From positions 1 to 64,000 of the forward strand of contig NZ_AUDQ01000017.1 in the NCBI RefSeq assembly GCF_000425545.1: a stretch of DNA of 64,000 nucleotides. Direction: 5' to 3'. The position numbers and the translations under genes were made by a program. Position 1 is the first letter of the stretch, and every line of letters begins with the position of its first letter. The notes under the pieces were generated by a model. That model was not told the origin of the DNA, made no database searches, and was given only the letters and a program-made list of their open reading frames with translations. This DNA is from Sporosarcina ureae DSM 2281. GTDB taxonomy: Bacteria > Bacillota > Bacilli > Bacillales_A > Planococcaceae. This document shows, in pieces, positions 8,528 through 19,937 of this stretch.

Positions 8528-9802
8528 TTGCTTACTAATAAAAAAATATTACTCATTGTAATTTCCTGTTTCTTTGTTAGTGGATGCCAGGAAAAAAAGC
8601 AGCAAACTATGGATGTATCAGTTCTAGATGAATTGGAATTTTCAGCTTGGGTGACGGAATGGCAATGGCAAAGTGGTGTGGAAGACCTCCGACAAGTTCA
8701 AGGTGTAGATAGGGCACAGGTTTTTGCAGCCTATTTTGATGAAGAGGATCACGTGTACTTGCGAGACGAAATGGACGATGCTATTGACGCTATGAAGAAA
8801 CTATCAAAGGAACGTAATATACCTCTCGATTTAACGATTGTAAATGACCAGTTTCTACCTGATGGAACAGTCGTGCACAAAGATTCTGAGTTAATTGGAC
8901 GCTTGGTAGAAACACCAGAAAGTCGCAAAAGACATATTGATAATATTTTGGAATATGTCGATGCCTATCAATTTGAAGGTCTAGAAATAGACTATGAAAA
9001 TATAAGTAAAGAAGACCTACCCAACTTGCTTCAATTTTATAAAGAGCTATATGACGTTCTTCAAGCACAAGGAAAACCGTTACGCATTCTATTGGAACCA
9101 AATTTACACGTGGAACAATATAATTTTCCGGTAGGACCAGTCTACGTCATGATGGCATATAATTTATATGGGGGCCATTCGGAGCCGGGTCCGAAAGCAG
9201 ATGACGAATTCATCCGAATAGTAGTGAATAAAATGAAAACTCTACCTGGGCAACCGGTTATCGCCCTATCAACTGGCGGTTTTAGTTGGCTGCACGGAAA
9301 AGATGAGATGAAAACCCTAACTGAATCAGAGGCAGAAGATCTTGCTGAGAAAAGTAAAGTTATACCTATGAGAGATCCATCCAGTGGCGGTATGTACTTT
9401 GATTACCAGGATAAACATGGTGAAACGTTCACTGTTTGGTACGGAGATCAGCAGACTTTGTACCAATGGATGAAAATTGCAGCCGAAGAGGGGCAAATGA
9501 GGGTTTCTTTATGGCGAATGGGTGGAATGGAAACATCCACATTGGAGTTCCTGAATAAAGCAGTCAATTACAAAGCGAGAGTGAGAGGAGAAAACGGGAT
9601 GTTTGCCAATCATATAAAAGAACTCAGGAAAGAAATGAACCTGACGCAGGCTGAACTGGCTGAGCGGGTAGGCATCGGGCGTACAGCATTATCCAAAATA
9701 GAGAATGGAGCTTACTATCCAAGCGCTAAAACAATGAAGAAAATCTCGGATGTACTCAATAAACCAATCGGAGAAATATTTTTTAATACAAATATTTCGT
9801 GA
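8528..9802 (+). CDS. GH18-like lipoprotein fused to an XRE helix-turn-helix domain
   Basis: A TTG start with GGCGGAG upstream. Residues 1-20 form a lipoprotein signal (lipobox FVSGC, Cys20). Residues about 35-345 resemble a GH18-type TIM barrel: YQFEGLEIDYENI carries the acidic motif with the putative catalytic glutamate, followed by YVMMAYNLYGGHSEPGPKAD and IALSTGGFSWL. This could cleave the exopolysaccharide, like the hydrolase part of PgaB. Unexpectedly, residues 358-424 are a complete XRE DNA-binding domain (IKELRKEMNLTQAELAERVG, then RTALSKIENGAYYPSAKTM). An exported protein cannot bind DNA, so either the HTH is made separately from its own start (ATG 9599) or two genes were joined by loss of a stop codon. 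Last gene of the operon. Confidence 0.7.
   Translation: MLTNKKILLIVISCFFVSGCQEKKQQTMDVSVLDELEFSAWVTEWQWQSGVEDLRQVQGVDRAQVFAAYFDEEDHVYLRDEMDDAIDAMKKLSKERNIPLDLTIVNDQFLPDGTVVHKDSELIGRLVETPESRKRHIDNILEYVDAYQFEGLEIDYENISKEDLPNLLQFYKELYDVLQAQGKPLRILLEPNLHVEQYNFPVGPVYVMMAYNLYGGHSEPGPKADDEFIRIVVNKMKTLPGQPVIALSTGGFSWLHGKDEMKTLTESEAEDLAEKSKVIPMRDPSSGGMYFDYQDKHGETFTVWYGDQQTLYQWMKIAAEEGQMRVSLWRMGGMETSTLEFLNKAVNYKARVRGENGMFANHIKELRKEMNLTQAELAERVGIGRTALSKIENGAYYPSAKTMKKISDVLNKPIGEIFFNTNIS
9599..9802 (+). CDS. Possible independent small XRE regulator, internal start
   Basis: The in-frame ATG at 9599 has AGAGGAG eight bases upstream, a strong ribosome binding site inside the GH18 gene. Starting here gives a 67-residue protein that is just a helix-turn-helix of the common stand-alone type (compare small YozG-like regulators) and ends VLNKPIGEIFFNTNIS. 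Many Bacillales encode such proteins as separate genes. It shares frame and stop codon with the longer protein, so one mRNA could give both a surface hydrolase and a cytosolic regulator. Whether this start is used is inferred from the Shine-Dalgarno sequence and from the cell-biological conflict in the fusion. Confidence 0.55.
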   Translation: MFANHIKELRKEMNLTQAELAERVGIGRTALSKIENGAYYPSAKTMKKISDVLNKPIGEIFFNTNIS

Positions 9803-10221
9803 GGACACGCAGATCGCTATGAATGCTTTAACAAAAGATATGTGGAGCAACTTTTCAAGCACCATATATCTTTTATTATGGCGGCATCGATCCTAGATAC
9901 AACGAATCAAAGAATATACGACACATTTCTAGTGAATTAGGAAAGTCTCGTTCGATTGAAGAATCTGAAGGGGATTTTTTATAGAGAGTGATATAGAAGG
10001 TGATATACATTATCACCATCCTTCCTTGTCGCTGTCGTGTTACAAGCAATATTACAGAAAACACATTCAGAGAAGTCTGCAGTAGTACTACATAAAAAAT
10101 AACCGAAATACACTTACAGCAATTACAGCTGTAAGTATGGGTTCATACAAATAGCGATTCTCCTTTACTCAGGAGTGTCGCTTTTTGCTATACTGAATGA
10201 AAGTAAAGGAGTGCGTAATAG
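9803..10221. other. Intergenic region after EPS operon, possible gene remnant
   Basis: No gene with start signals is seen. The reverse of decay may be visible at about 9829-9982, where an open frame without a start codon encodes a plausible protein tail (YYGGIDPRYNESKN, then SSELGKSRSIEESEGDF) before a stop. An inverted repeat GGTGATA-N5-TATCACC lies at 9999-10017, and a terminator-like hairpin sits just before the next gene at 10153-10186. The identity of the tail is unknown. Confidence 0.4.
10153..10186 (+). terminator. Terminator-like hairpin before the decarboxylase gene
   Basis: AGCGATTCTCC and GGAGTGTCGCT form an imperfect 11-bp stem with a 7-base loop, followed by TTTTT. It would end transcripts from the EPS operon region before the conserved chromosomal block starts. 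Confidence 0.7.
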
Positions 10222-11646
10222 ATGAAGTATCAAGATCGTCCACTTGTGCAAGCTTTGCAGAATTTCCATGACCGGAGTCCGGTGTCATTCCATGTGCCTG
10301 GACATAAAGGTGGTGCATTATCCGATTTGCCAGTTGCTGTGCGTCAAGCCCTTGCATATGATTTGACGGAACTGACAGGACTAGATGACTTGCATGAAGC
10401 GACAGGAGCGATTAAAGAAGCGGAAGACAAGTTGGCATGTCTTTATGGAAGTGAACAGAGTTTCTTTCTGGTGAATGGTTCGACAGTAGGAAACCTGGCT
10501 ATGCTGTATGCAACAGTTCAGCCTGGAGACTTGGTAATGGTACAACGTAATGCACATAAATCTATATTCAATGCACTGGAACTGACAGGTGCGAATCCAG
10601 TGTTTCTATCGCCGGATTGGGATGAACAGACGCAAACCGCTGGAACGGTTTCCTTGAAGACTGTAAAAGAAGCACTTGCACAGTATCCCGACGTAAAAGC
10701 AGCCGTTTTTACCACGCCTACTTATTACGGAATAATAAATAGAGATCTTAGACAGATTATAGAAGTATGTCATAGCTATAGTATACCGATTCTCGTTGAT
10801 GAAGCGCATGGAGCACACTTTATAGTGCATGACGCATTTCCAAAGAGTGCACTTGAACTCGGAGCAGATCTGGTCGTTCAGTCTGCGCATAAAACATTAC
10901 CGGCGATGACGATGGCATCGTTTTTACATATACGTTCAAAATTCGTAAAGGTAGAAAGAGTAGCACATTACCTCCAAATGTTACAGTCAAGCAGTCCATC
11001 TTATTTAATGATGGCATCTTTGGATGATGCAAGGTATTATGCAGAGACGTACGATGAAAAAGACTATGAGAGTTTTCAAATATACAGAAATAATTTAATT
11101 CAAGGTCTATGCAACATAGCGCGCGTTGAAGTAGTGAGGACAGACGATCAACTGAAGTTGCTCATACGCGCGGCAGGTCATACGGGATACGTCTTGCAAG
11201 AGGCATTGGAGCAGCAGGGCATTTATCCTGAGTTGGCGGATCTATACCAAGTGTTGCTTGTACTACCTTTGTTGAAAGCAGGGGATGAAGAAAGCTGCGT
11301 TGACCTGGTGGATCAATTTAAGGTAGCGATGGACTGCTTAGCAGAGAAAGAAACTACTTCAATGCGGTTCAACAACTTTACGTCAAACAGTTCTCCATCG
11401 TCGGTAGTATATACAGCAAACCAGCTTCATACGATGGATATAGAATGGGTAAGTATGCAGAGTGCAATTGGAAAAGTGGCAGCGGCCGCAATTATTCCGT
11501 ACCCGCCAGGCATTCCACTTTTATGTGCTGGAGAGCGTATTAACCAAGAACACATGGTACAAATATACGATCTATTAATGGCCGGTTGTAGATTTCAAGG
11601 AGCCATCAATCGAGAGAAGAAACAAATAAAAGTAGTTTTTGAATAG
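10222..11646 (+). CDS. Orn/Lys/Arg decarboxylase family protein (YaaO-like)
   Basis: PLP-dependent enzyme of the basic amino acid decarboxylase family, fold type I, 474 residues. The N-terminal FHVPGHKGG and the cofactor-lysine motif SAHKTLPAMTMAS (Lys near 223), together with DEAHGAHF (aspartate that contacts the PLP ring), are diagnostic. The C-terminal small domain includes YPPGIPLLCAGERI. B. subtilis yaaO occupies the same place immediately before tmk. Its substrate there has not been settled to my knowledge, so lysine or arginine decarboxylation is only a family-level suggestion. AAAGGAG lies eight bases before the ATG. The gap to tmk is 15 bp, so the two are probably cotranscribed. Confidence 0.85.
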   Translation: MKYQDRPLVQALQNFHDRSPVSFHVPGHKGGALSDLPVAVRQALAYDLTELTGLDDLHEATGAIKEAEDKLACLYGSEQSFFLVNGSTVGNLAMLYATVQPGDLVMVQRNAHKSIFNALELTGANPVFLSPDWDEQTQTAGTVSLKTVKEALAQYPDVKAAVFTTPTYYGIINRDLRQIIEVCHSYSIPILVDEAHGAHFIVHDAFPKSALELGADLVVQSAHKTLPAMTMASFLHIRSKFVKVERVAHYLQMLQSSSPSYLMMASLDDARYYAETYDEKDYESFQIYRNNLIQGLCNIARVEVVRTDDQLKLLIRAAGHTGYVLQEALEQQGIYPELADLYQVLLVLPLLKAGDEESCVDLVDQFKVAMDCLAEKETTSMRFNNFTSNSSPSSVVYTANQLHTMDIEWVSMQSAIGKVAAAAIIPYPPGIPLLCAGERINQEHMVQIYDLLMAGCRFQGAINREKKQIKVVFE

Positions 11647-11661
11647 ATAGGGGAAAAGAAG

Positions 11662-12303
11662 ATGACAGGATTATTCATTAGTTTTGAAGGGCCGGAAGGG
11701 GCTGGTAAAACTACCGTATTGCAAAAAGTAGCAGAGCGCTTAAAGGCACATGGAGAAGATGTGGTCATGACACGAGAACCGGGTGGAATTCCTATTGCAG
11801 AAAAAATTCGAGAAGTCATCTTGGATTCAACTCACAGTGCGATGGACGGCAAGACGGAAGCGTTGCTGTATGCGGCTGCGCGTAGACAACATTTAGTAGA
11901 GAAAATTATACCTGCTCTGAAACAAAATAAAATTGTATTATGTGATCGTTTTATTGACAGTTCATTAGCATATCAAGGGTTTGCACGTGGACTAGGCATA
12001 GATGAAGTACTAGCAATCAACTTGTTCGCGATTGAGGAATATATGCCCGATTGCACAATATTCTTCGATGTGCCACCTGAAGTAGGATTAACTCGGATAT
12101 GGAAAGACAAAGATCGTGAACAGAACCGTCTGGACTTGGAAACGCTGGAGTTTCATGAGAAAGTGTACAAAGGCTATCAGGAAGTGATACTAGGGAATGA
12201 AGGGCGAATCCAGGTGGTGGATGCACAACTATTACCAGCACAAGTAATTGAAAATGTTTGGCAAATTGTAAGTTCAGAAGTCAACTTACATAAGAATCCA
12301 TGA
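11662..12303 (+). CDS. tmk: Thymidylate kinase
   Basis: Phosphorylates dTMP to dTDP with ATP, an essential step of dTTP synthesis. The 213-residue protein has the P-loop GPEGAGKTT near residue 9, the TREPGG motif that contacts the substrate, and [18 protein letters not shown], the DR(Y/F) region. The lid segment is [11 protein letters not shown]. All expected residues are present and the length is normal. The start has GGGGAAAAG upstream. It begins the classic tmk-darA-yaaR-holB cluster that supplies replication functions. Confidence 0.97.
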   Translation: MTGLFISFEGPEGAGKTTVLQKVAERLKAHGEDVVMTREPGGIPIAEKIREVILDSTHSAMDGKTEALLYAAARRQHLVEKIIPALKQNKIVLCDRFIDSSLAYQGFARGLGIDEVLAINLFAIEEYMPDCTIFFDVPPEVGLTRIWKDKDREQNRLDLETLEFHEKVYKGYQEVILGNEGRIQVVDAQLLPAQVIENVWQIVSSEVNLHKNP

Positions 12304-12332
12304 TATAATAAAGAAGAAATATATTTTTTTAA

Positions 12333-12686
<354 letters not shown>

Positions 12687-12703
12687 TCTAGAGGTGAATG
12701 CTG

Positions 12704-13144
12704 ATGAAAGTCAATGGTGAATACCGTACAGGATTGGATAAGTTACCTCCTGATCCCCTTCGGCATACACAAGGTAATGCCAAATTTGGACAAATGGTAG
12801 AAAAACAAGGATTGCGTCTGCAAGGAGAACAGATTACACGGTTGTTTGGGGACATCTCAAGTGCCGGGGATCGACTTGCAAGATCTCGGAATTTACGTGA
12901 TATGGCGAAGTACAAGATGCTAATCAAACGTTTCTTGAAAGAAGCAGTAGATTCAGGTATTGAGTTAACACAATCTCATACATGGAACCAATTCGGTGAA
13001 GGTCGCCGGTTGAATCTTGTCCAAACAATAGATGAAAAACTAATCGCGTTGACGGAAGCGCTGTTGGATGAAGAAGAATCATCCATTGATTTACTTGCCA
13101 AAATAGGTGAAATCAAAGGTCTTCTTGTCAATTTATATACGTGA
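12704..13144 (+). CDS. yaaR: YaaR family protein (DUF327)
   Basis: Conserved helical protein of 146 residues and unknown molecular function. The ATG at 12698 overlaps the ribosome binding site GAGGTG too closely. The ATG at 12704 has a nine-base spacing and gives the family length, so it is preferred. Features include the basic segment RLARSRNLRDMAKYKMLIKR and the C-terminal LLAKIGEIKGLLVNLYT. Always found between darA and holB in this group, which suggests a link to signalling or replication, but this is context only. A strong terminator follows. Confidence 0.88.
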   Translation: MKVNGEYRTGLDKLPPDPLRHTQGNAKFGQMVEKQGLRLQGEQITRLFGDISSAGDRLARSRNLRDMAKYKMLIKRFLKEAVDSGIELTQSHTWNQFGEGRRLNLVQTIDEKLIALTEALLDEEESSIDLLAKIGEIKGLLVNLYT

Positions 13145-13180
13145 TCCCGTGCCGCAATCATATGTAGCACGGGGTTTTTT
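13145..13180 (+). terminator. Terminator after yaaR
   Basis: TCCCGTGC and GCACGGGG pair into a GC-rich stem with a 14-base loop, followed by TTTTTT. It separates tmk-darA-yaaR from holB. Confidence 0.88.
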
Positions 13181-13212
13181 GCAACATCTTTACCAACTAA
13201 GGAGGGGCTTGC

Positions 13213-14223
13213 ATGTCACAGAAGTTGCACGACCATGCATTGCAGTCTCAGAAGCAAGTTATTGATAGACTAACTATGATTCACAAAAGACAGCGTATTG
13301 GACATGCCTATATATTTGATGGTTCAAATGGTGCAGGAAAAGAAGCGGTTGCGCAATATTTTACGAAATTATTATTATGTATGGATCCAAAAGAAAATGT
13401 TCCATGTGAAACATGTAACTCGTGTAAACGTATAGAATCGGGTAATCATCCAAACGTAGTACTAATCAGACCCGATGGACAGGACATCAAAAAGGATCAA
13501 ATGTCTGAGTTGATTATGAAAATGACGAAAAAAGGATATGAAGAAGGACGGAAAGTATATGTGATTGTGAATGCGGAAAGAATGAATTCTTCAGCAGCCA
13601 ATACATTGCTGAAGTTTCTAGAAGAACCTGAAGGAAACGTCACAGCTATTTTGCTTACAAACTCCTATCCATCGATATTGCCGACAATTCAATCACGTTG
13701 TCAGCGGATTTCACTACAGTCGATGAATCGTCAAAGTAGTATTGAAAGTCTCGTAGAAAAAGGAGTTACAGCCTCTATGGCATCCACTGTAACGATGATG
13801 ACAGCAAATGTCGAAGCGGCTTATGAAATGGCTCAAGAAGATTCCTTTGTACAGAGACGGAGATTAGTGTTAAAATTAGTAGAGGCAATTGAACAGCGAA
13901 CTCCAGGTGAGGCATTGTTGTTCATTCAGACAGATTGGATGCCTTTTATGAAGGAGAAAAGTGATTGTGAACAAGGACTCGATTTACTTCTCTTTGCATA
14001 CCGTGATATTGTGGCGGTCAAAGCAGGGTTGCAGTCGACTATATCCTATCCCGATCAATTGGAAGTCTTCACAGGACATTCTGTCAAAAATACTTATAGC
14101 AGTTTAACTGTTAAAATAGATGCCGTCTTGCAGGCGAAAAAACGATTGCATCAAAATATGAATCGTACGCTTTTACTAGAACAATTGGTGCTTACTATGC
14201 AGGAGGGGTTATTGTTTGTTTAA
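13213..14223 (+). CDS. holB: DNA polymerase III delta-prime subunit
   Basis: Clamp-loader subunit that helps load the sliding clamp during replication, 336 residues. N-terminal AAA+ domain with HAYIFDGSNGAGKEAV in place of a perfect Walker A, as usual for delta-prime, and a four-cysteine zinc module (C-x8-C-x2-C-x2-C, seen as CMDPKENVPCETCNSC). NAERMNSSAANTLLKFLEEP is the Walker B/sensor 1 region and SRCQR the SRC motif. GGAGGGG lies before the ATG. Its 3' end overlaps the start of ricT by 8 bp, indicating translational coupling. Confidence 0.93.
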   Translation: MSQKLHDHALQSQKQVIDRLTMIHKRQRIGHAYIFDGSNGAGKEAVAQYFTKLLLCMDPKENVPCETCNSCKRIESGNHPNVVLIRPDGQDIKKDQMSELIMKMTKKGYEEGRKVYVIVNAERMNSSAANTLLKFLEEPEGNVTAILLTNSYPSILPTIQSRCQRISLQSMNRQSSIESLVEKGVTASMASTVTMMTANVEAAYEMAQEDSFVQRRRLVLKLVEAIEQRTPGEALLFIQTDWMPFMKEKSDCEQGLDLLLFAYRDIVAVKAGLQSTISYPDQLEVFTGHSVKNTYSSLTVKIDAVLQAKKRLHQNMNRTLLLEQLVLTMQEGLLFV

Positions 14224-15043
14224 AGTCGTAGGCGTCCGCTTTAAAAAAGCGGGAAAGTTATATTATTTTGACCCATTGGATATGCCGATTGAAATTGGCG
14301 ACTATGTTATTGTGGAAACCGCAAGAGGCGTAGAGTACGGTAAAGTAGCCAGTCGAAGTAATGAAATAGATGATGAAGATGTCGTCTTGCCACTGAAAAA
14401 GATCATTCGTCTTGCAGATGAGGGTGATCGTGAACGTGTGAAAGAAAATGAGCAAGAAGCAAATGAAGCATTTGATGTCTGCGTAGAAAAAATTACAGAA
14501 CATCAATTGGATATGCGTTTAGTAGATGTAGAATATACATTTGACCGAAATAAAATTGTGTTTTACTTCACTGCTGAAGGTCGCGTGGACTTTCGTAATC
14601 TAGTGAAGGATCTTGCCGCCATTTTCCGGACAAGAATTGAATTGCGCCAAATTGGTGTACGAGATGAGGCAAAAATGCTAGGCGGTATTGGACCGTGTGG
14701 TAGAATGCTTTGCTGTTCAACATTTTTAGGTGATTTTGAGCCGGTATCCATTAAGATGGCAAAAGATCAAAACCTTTCGCTGAACCCATCGAAGATTTCC
14801 GGACTATGCGGTCGCTTGATGTGTTGTCTGAAGTATGAAAATGACGCATATGAAGAAGCAAAAGCGTTAATGCCTGATCTTGGTAAACAAGTAATTACAC
14901 AAGATGGAGTAGGAAAAGTAGTCGGACTGAACTTATTGGAGCGTGTGCTTCAAGTGAATATACCAGCATTTGAACGAGTAGTAGAATATGCGTGGAGCGA
15001 GATTGAGGACTTACAGAAAGAAACAGCTCAATTGACTAAATGA
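14216..15043 (+). CDS. ricT: RicT (YaaT), PSP1-domain regulator of RNA processing
   Basis: Part of the RicA-RicF-RicT (Y-) complex that stimulates RNase Y cleavage of polycistronic mRNAs and affects sporulation, competence and biofilm formation in B. subtilis. The 275-residue protein contains the PSP1 domain (about 60-200) and the cysteines that hold an iron-sulfur cluster: [12 protein letters not shown] and [11 protein letters not shown]. Start is a TTG at 14216 inside the end of holB, with AGGAGG upstream. All conserved cysteines are present. Confidence 0.93.
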   Translation: MFKVVGVRFKKAGKLYYFDPLDMPIEIGDYVIVETARGVEYGKVASRSNEIDDEDVVLPLKKIIRLADEGDRERVKENEQEANEAFDVCVEKITEHQLDMRLVDVEYTFDRNKIVFYFTAEGRVDFRNLVKDLAAIFRTRIELRQIGVRDEAKMLGGIGPCGRMLCCSTFLGDFEPVSIKMAKDQNLSLNPSKISGLCGRLMCCLKYENDAYEEAKALMPDLGKQVITQDGVGKVVGLNLLERVLQVNIPAFERVVEYAWSEIEDLQKETAQLTK

Positions 15044-15056
15044 TGAGGTGGAACAG

Positions 15057-15416
15057 TTGAAAGAAGTGAACTTTCTTGACAGGGTAATGGAGTTTGAACA
15101 ACAGTTGGATTCTATGCAAAAACAATTCAGGGAACTCATTGGATTTGTTGCAAAGATGACTGAAGAAAACCACTCGCTTCGTCTGGAAAACCATCATCTG
15201 CGAACGCGACTCGATGAAATCGATAAGATTACACAAGAAATAGAAGAGGCCGCGCGTGATGAACGTCCAAAGAAGCTTGATGTGGGCGAAGGCGTAGACA
15301 ATCTGGCTCGCTTGTACAATGAAGGTTTTCATGTGTGCAATGTACACTACGGCAGTAGCCGTAAAGGTGAAGATTGTCTATTCTGCCTGTCATTCTTAAA
15401 TAAACAGAACGGTTGA
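15057..15416 (+). CDS. yabA: Replication initiation control protein YabA
   Basis: Negative regulator of replication initiation that binds DnaA and the DnaN clamp. It has an N-terminal leucine-rich coiled coil ([20 protein letters not shown], then [20 protein letters not shown]) for tetramerisation and a C-terminal zinc domain with FHVCNVHYG and [16 protein letters not shown] at 15048 would be too near the Shine-Dalgarno. AGGTGG five bases before the TTG at 15057 gives 119 residues, the same as the B. subtilis protein. Thirteen bases separate it from the ricT stop. Confidence 0.93.
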   Translation: MKEVNFLDRVMEFEQQLDSMQKQFRELIGFVAKMTEENHSLRLENHHLRTRLDEIDKITQEIEEAARDERPKKLDVGEGVDNLARLYNEGFHVCNVHYGSSRKGEDCLFCLSFLNKQNG

Positions 15417-15418
15417 GA

Positions 15419-15451
15419 GGTCAATTCCTATTTTTAGGTATTGGCTTTTTC
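15419..15451 (+). terminator. Imperfect terminator after yabA
   Basis: GTCAAT...CCTA and TAGG.ATTGGC form an imperfect stem around TTTTT, followed by TTTTTC. The stem contains a mismatch and a G-U pair, so termination may be partial. Confidence 0.55.
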
Positions 15452-15474
15452 TTTTGAATGAAGGAGTGTAGATT

Positions 15475-16215
15475 GTGAACCTACAAAGTGATGAACGGCT
15501 GGATTATTTATTAGCAGAGGACTTGCGCATCATTCAAAGTCCTTCTGTTTTTTCCTTTTCATTAGATGCAGTGCTGTTGGCGCGTTTTGCCTATATGCCG
15601 TTCCGTGGTGGAAAGATTGTAGATTTATGTACGGGTAATGGTGTAATTCCTTTGTTCTTGAGTGCTCGTACAAAAGGCGAAATTATTGGTATTGAATTAC
15701 AAGAACGCTTAGCGGATATGGCGCAGAGAAGTATAGCGCTTAACGGCCTAGAAAAACAGATTACGATTGAAAATGGGAACGTCATAGGTATTGCGAAAAA
15801 AATTGGTTATGAGTTGTATGATGCCGTTACATGCAATCCGCCTTATTTCCCGGCAAATGAAGCAAGTGCTAGAAATAAAAGTGAGTATTATACGATTGCT
15901 AGGCATGAAGTGGAGCTGACATTGGATCAAGCGGTGAAGTCTGCAAGTGAGTTGTTGAAACAAGGTGGAAAAGCAGCGTTTGTCCACCGTCCCGGTAGAC
16001 TTCTGGACATCATTACATCGATGAGGCAGTATCGTCTAGAGCCAAAGCGCATTCGTTTCGTCTATCCGAAAGAAGGAAAAGAAGCGAATACACTATTAAT
16101 CGAAGCCATTAAGGATGGAAAACCTGATCTGAAAATCCTACCTCCTTTATATGTCTACCGCGAAAATGAGGAGTATACAGAAGAAGTGAGGCAGTTATTG
16201 TATGGAGCAGAATGA
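15475..16215 (+). CDS. yabB: tRNA1(Val) A37 N6-methyltransferase (TrmN6/YabB)
   Basis: SAM-dependent methyltransferase of 246 residues that, by family, methylates N6 of A37 in a valine tRNA. The SAM-binding motif is [13 protein letters not shown] and the catalytic motif is CNPPYF (NPPY), placing it among N6-adenine methyltransferases. Start is GTG with GGAG upstream. Its end overlaps the next gene by 14 bp, so they are co-translated. Target specificity comes from homology to E. coli TrmN6 and is less certain than the reaction type. Confidence 0.9.
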   Translation: MNLQSDERLDYLLAEDLRIIQSPSVFSFSLDAVLLARFAYMPFRGGKIVDLCTGNGVIPLFLSARTKGEIIGIELQERLADMAQRSIALNGLEKQITIENGNVIGIAKKIGYELYDAVTCNPPYFPANEASARNKSEYYTIARHEVELTLDQAVKSASELLKQGGKAAFVHRPGRLLDIITSMRQYRLEPKRIRFVYPKEGKEANTLLIEAIKDGKPDLKILPPLYVYRENEEYTEEVRQLLYGAE

Positions 16216-16465
16216 ACACTTCTTCTATGTTCTGACATGTAATGATGGATCATATTATGCTGGATATACAAATGATTTAGAACGACGCTTGCGTGTACAT
16301 AATGAAGGAAAAGGTGCAAAGTATACGAGAGGGCGCCTACCTGTAAAATATATTTATCAAGAATCATTTGAAACGCAGCGACAAGCGATGCAAGCAGAAT
16401 ATCAGTTTAAACAATTAACCCGAAAAGAAAAAGAACAATATATTAAAAAGGAGCGGTCCACATGA
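16202..16465 (+). CDS. yazA: GIY-YIG nuclease superfamily protein YazA
   Basis: Small 87-residue stand-alone GIY-YIG domain. The diagnostic strands are [27 protein letters not shown] (tyrosines and arginine present) and [15 protein letters not shown], with a glutamate in [18 protein letters not shown]. Similar to the UPF0213 family. The biological substrate is unknown. It overlaps yabB by 14 bp and the rsmI start by 4 bp, an arrangement conserved in Bacillales. Confidence 0.9.
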   Translation: MEQNEHFFYVLTCNDGSYYAGYTNDLERRLRVHNEGKGAKYTRGRLPVKYIYQESFETQRQAMQAEYQFKQLTRKEKEQYIKKERST

Positions 16466-17340
16466 TTACGTCACAAAAGAGTGCCGAAGCAACAAAGTTC
16501 GGGAAGTTGTTCATTGTAGGCACACCAATCGGCAACCTCGAAGACATGACATTCCGTGCAGTCCGCATCTTACAGGAAGCAGATTATATTGCGGCCGAGG
16601 ATACGCGTAATACGATCAAATTATGTAATCATTTTGAGATTACTACACAATTGATCAGCTATCACGAACATAATACACGTGTGGCGGGAGAAAGAATTAT
16701 AGAATTCCTTCAAGATGGGAAAGATATTGCTATTGTCAGTGATGCAGGAATGCCATGTATTTCAGACCCCGGTGCAGACCTTGTGGAATTAGCGATTGAG
16801 CAGGGAATCGCTGTCGTTTCCGTTCCGGGACCGAACGCAGCTGTTACAGCATTAGTAGCTTCAGGCATTGCACCACAACCATTTCTGTTTTTTGGGTTTC
16901 TATCGCGCCAAAAGAAAGAGCTAAAAACACAGCTGGAGAAATTACAGCGCTATGAAGAAACATTATTATTTTATGAGGCGCCACATCGTTTAAAACAAAC
17001 ATTGCGCAGTCTAGCAGAACAATTTGGGGACGAACGAAAGATTGTGATGGCTCGCGAATTGACGAAACGATTTGAAGAGTTGTTGAGAGGGACAATTGCA
17101 GAAGCAGTTGAGTGGGCAGAATCTAATGAAATTAGAGGCGAGTTCTGTTTGGTTGTGGAAGGTAATCAGAATGTGCAACACGAAATCGCGACTGCTTGGT
17201 GGACAGACTTATCGATTAAGGAGCATGTCGAACATGTAATAGAAGAAAAAGAAATTCGTTCGAAAGATGCGATCAAGGAAGTAGCGGATATTCGTGATTT
17301 GAGTAAACGGGATGTTTATCAGGCATATCACGTAGAATAA
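16462..17340 (+). CDS. rsmI: 16S rRNA 2'-O-methyltransferase RsmI
   Basis: Methylates the 2'-hydroxyl of C1402 in 16S rRNA. The 292-residue protein has the tetrapyrrole-methylase-like fold: GKLFIVGTPIGNLEDMT at the N-terminus, AAEDTRNTIKLCNHF, and AIVSDAGMPCISDPGADL, all RsmI signatures. VPGPNAAVTALVASG is the central SAM-site motif. ATG overlaps the previous stop by 4 bp. A bidirectional terminator separates it from the convergent abrB. Confidence 0.95.
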   Translation: MITSQKSAEATKFGKLFIVGTPIGNLEDMTFRAVRILQEADYIAAEDTRNTIKLCNHFEITTQLISYHEHNTRVAGERIIEFLQDGKDIAIVSDAGMPCISDPGADLVELAIEQGIAVVSVPGPNAAVTALVASGIAPQPFLFFGFLSRQKKELKTQLEKLQRYEETLLFYEAPHRLKQTLRSLAEQFGDERKIVMARELTKRFEELLRGTIAEAVEWAESNEIRGEFCLVVEGNQNVQHEIATAWWTDLSIKEHVEHVIEEKEIRSKDAIKEVADIRDLSKRDVYQAYHVE

Positions 17341-17343
17341 GAC

Positions 17344-17378
17344 AAAAAATCCTGAACGCGTAAGCGATCAGGATTTTT
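17344..17378. terminator. Bidirectional terminator between rsmI and abrB
   Basis: AAAAAATCCTGA and TCAGGATTTTT flank a 12-base loop. The A-run on one side and the T-run on the other let the hairpin serve both convergent genes. Confidence 0.92.
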
Positions 17379-17383
17379 ACAAA

Positions 17384-17659
17384 TCAATTGATTTTATTTT
17401 GAATTTCATCCATCAATTGTTTTGCGCCTTCAGGACTCAAAATTAACTTACCGTCGATCAGACGAAGGTTATCATCTGACACTTCTCCTGTAATAGAGCA
17501 TGTCATATTCGGCATGTACTTTTTCAAGATAATTTTGTCGTCGTCCACGTATATTTCTAGCGCGTCTTTTTGCTCAATACCGAGCGTACGACGAAGTTCA
17601 ATCGGGATCACAACGCGGCCTAGCTCATCAACTTTTCTTACAATTCCAGTAGACTTCAT
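17384..17659 (-). CDS. abrB: Transition-state regulator AbrB
   Basis: Global DNA-binding regulator that represses many post-exponential genes until Spo0A shuts it off. The 91-residue protein has the swapped-hairpin AbrB domain at the N-terminus (MKSTGIVRKVDELGRVVIPI, then ELRRTLGIEQKDALEIYVDD), followed by the C-terminal dimerisation half that contains CSITGEVSDDNLRLIDGK. GGAGGAA precedes the ATG. It stands alone on the minus strand, as in B. subtilis, with a promoter region shared divergently with metG. The EPS operon would be a logical target, but I saw no site that proves it. Confidence 0.95.
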   Translation of the reverse strand: MKSTGIVRKVDELGRVVIPIELRRTLGIEQKDALEIYVDDDKIILKKYMPNMTCSITGEVSDDNLRLIDGKLILSPEGAKQLMDEIQNKIN

Positions 17660-19921
<2,262 letters not shown>

Positions 19922-19937
19922 TACATCACGTAATAAA

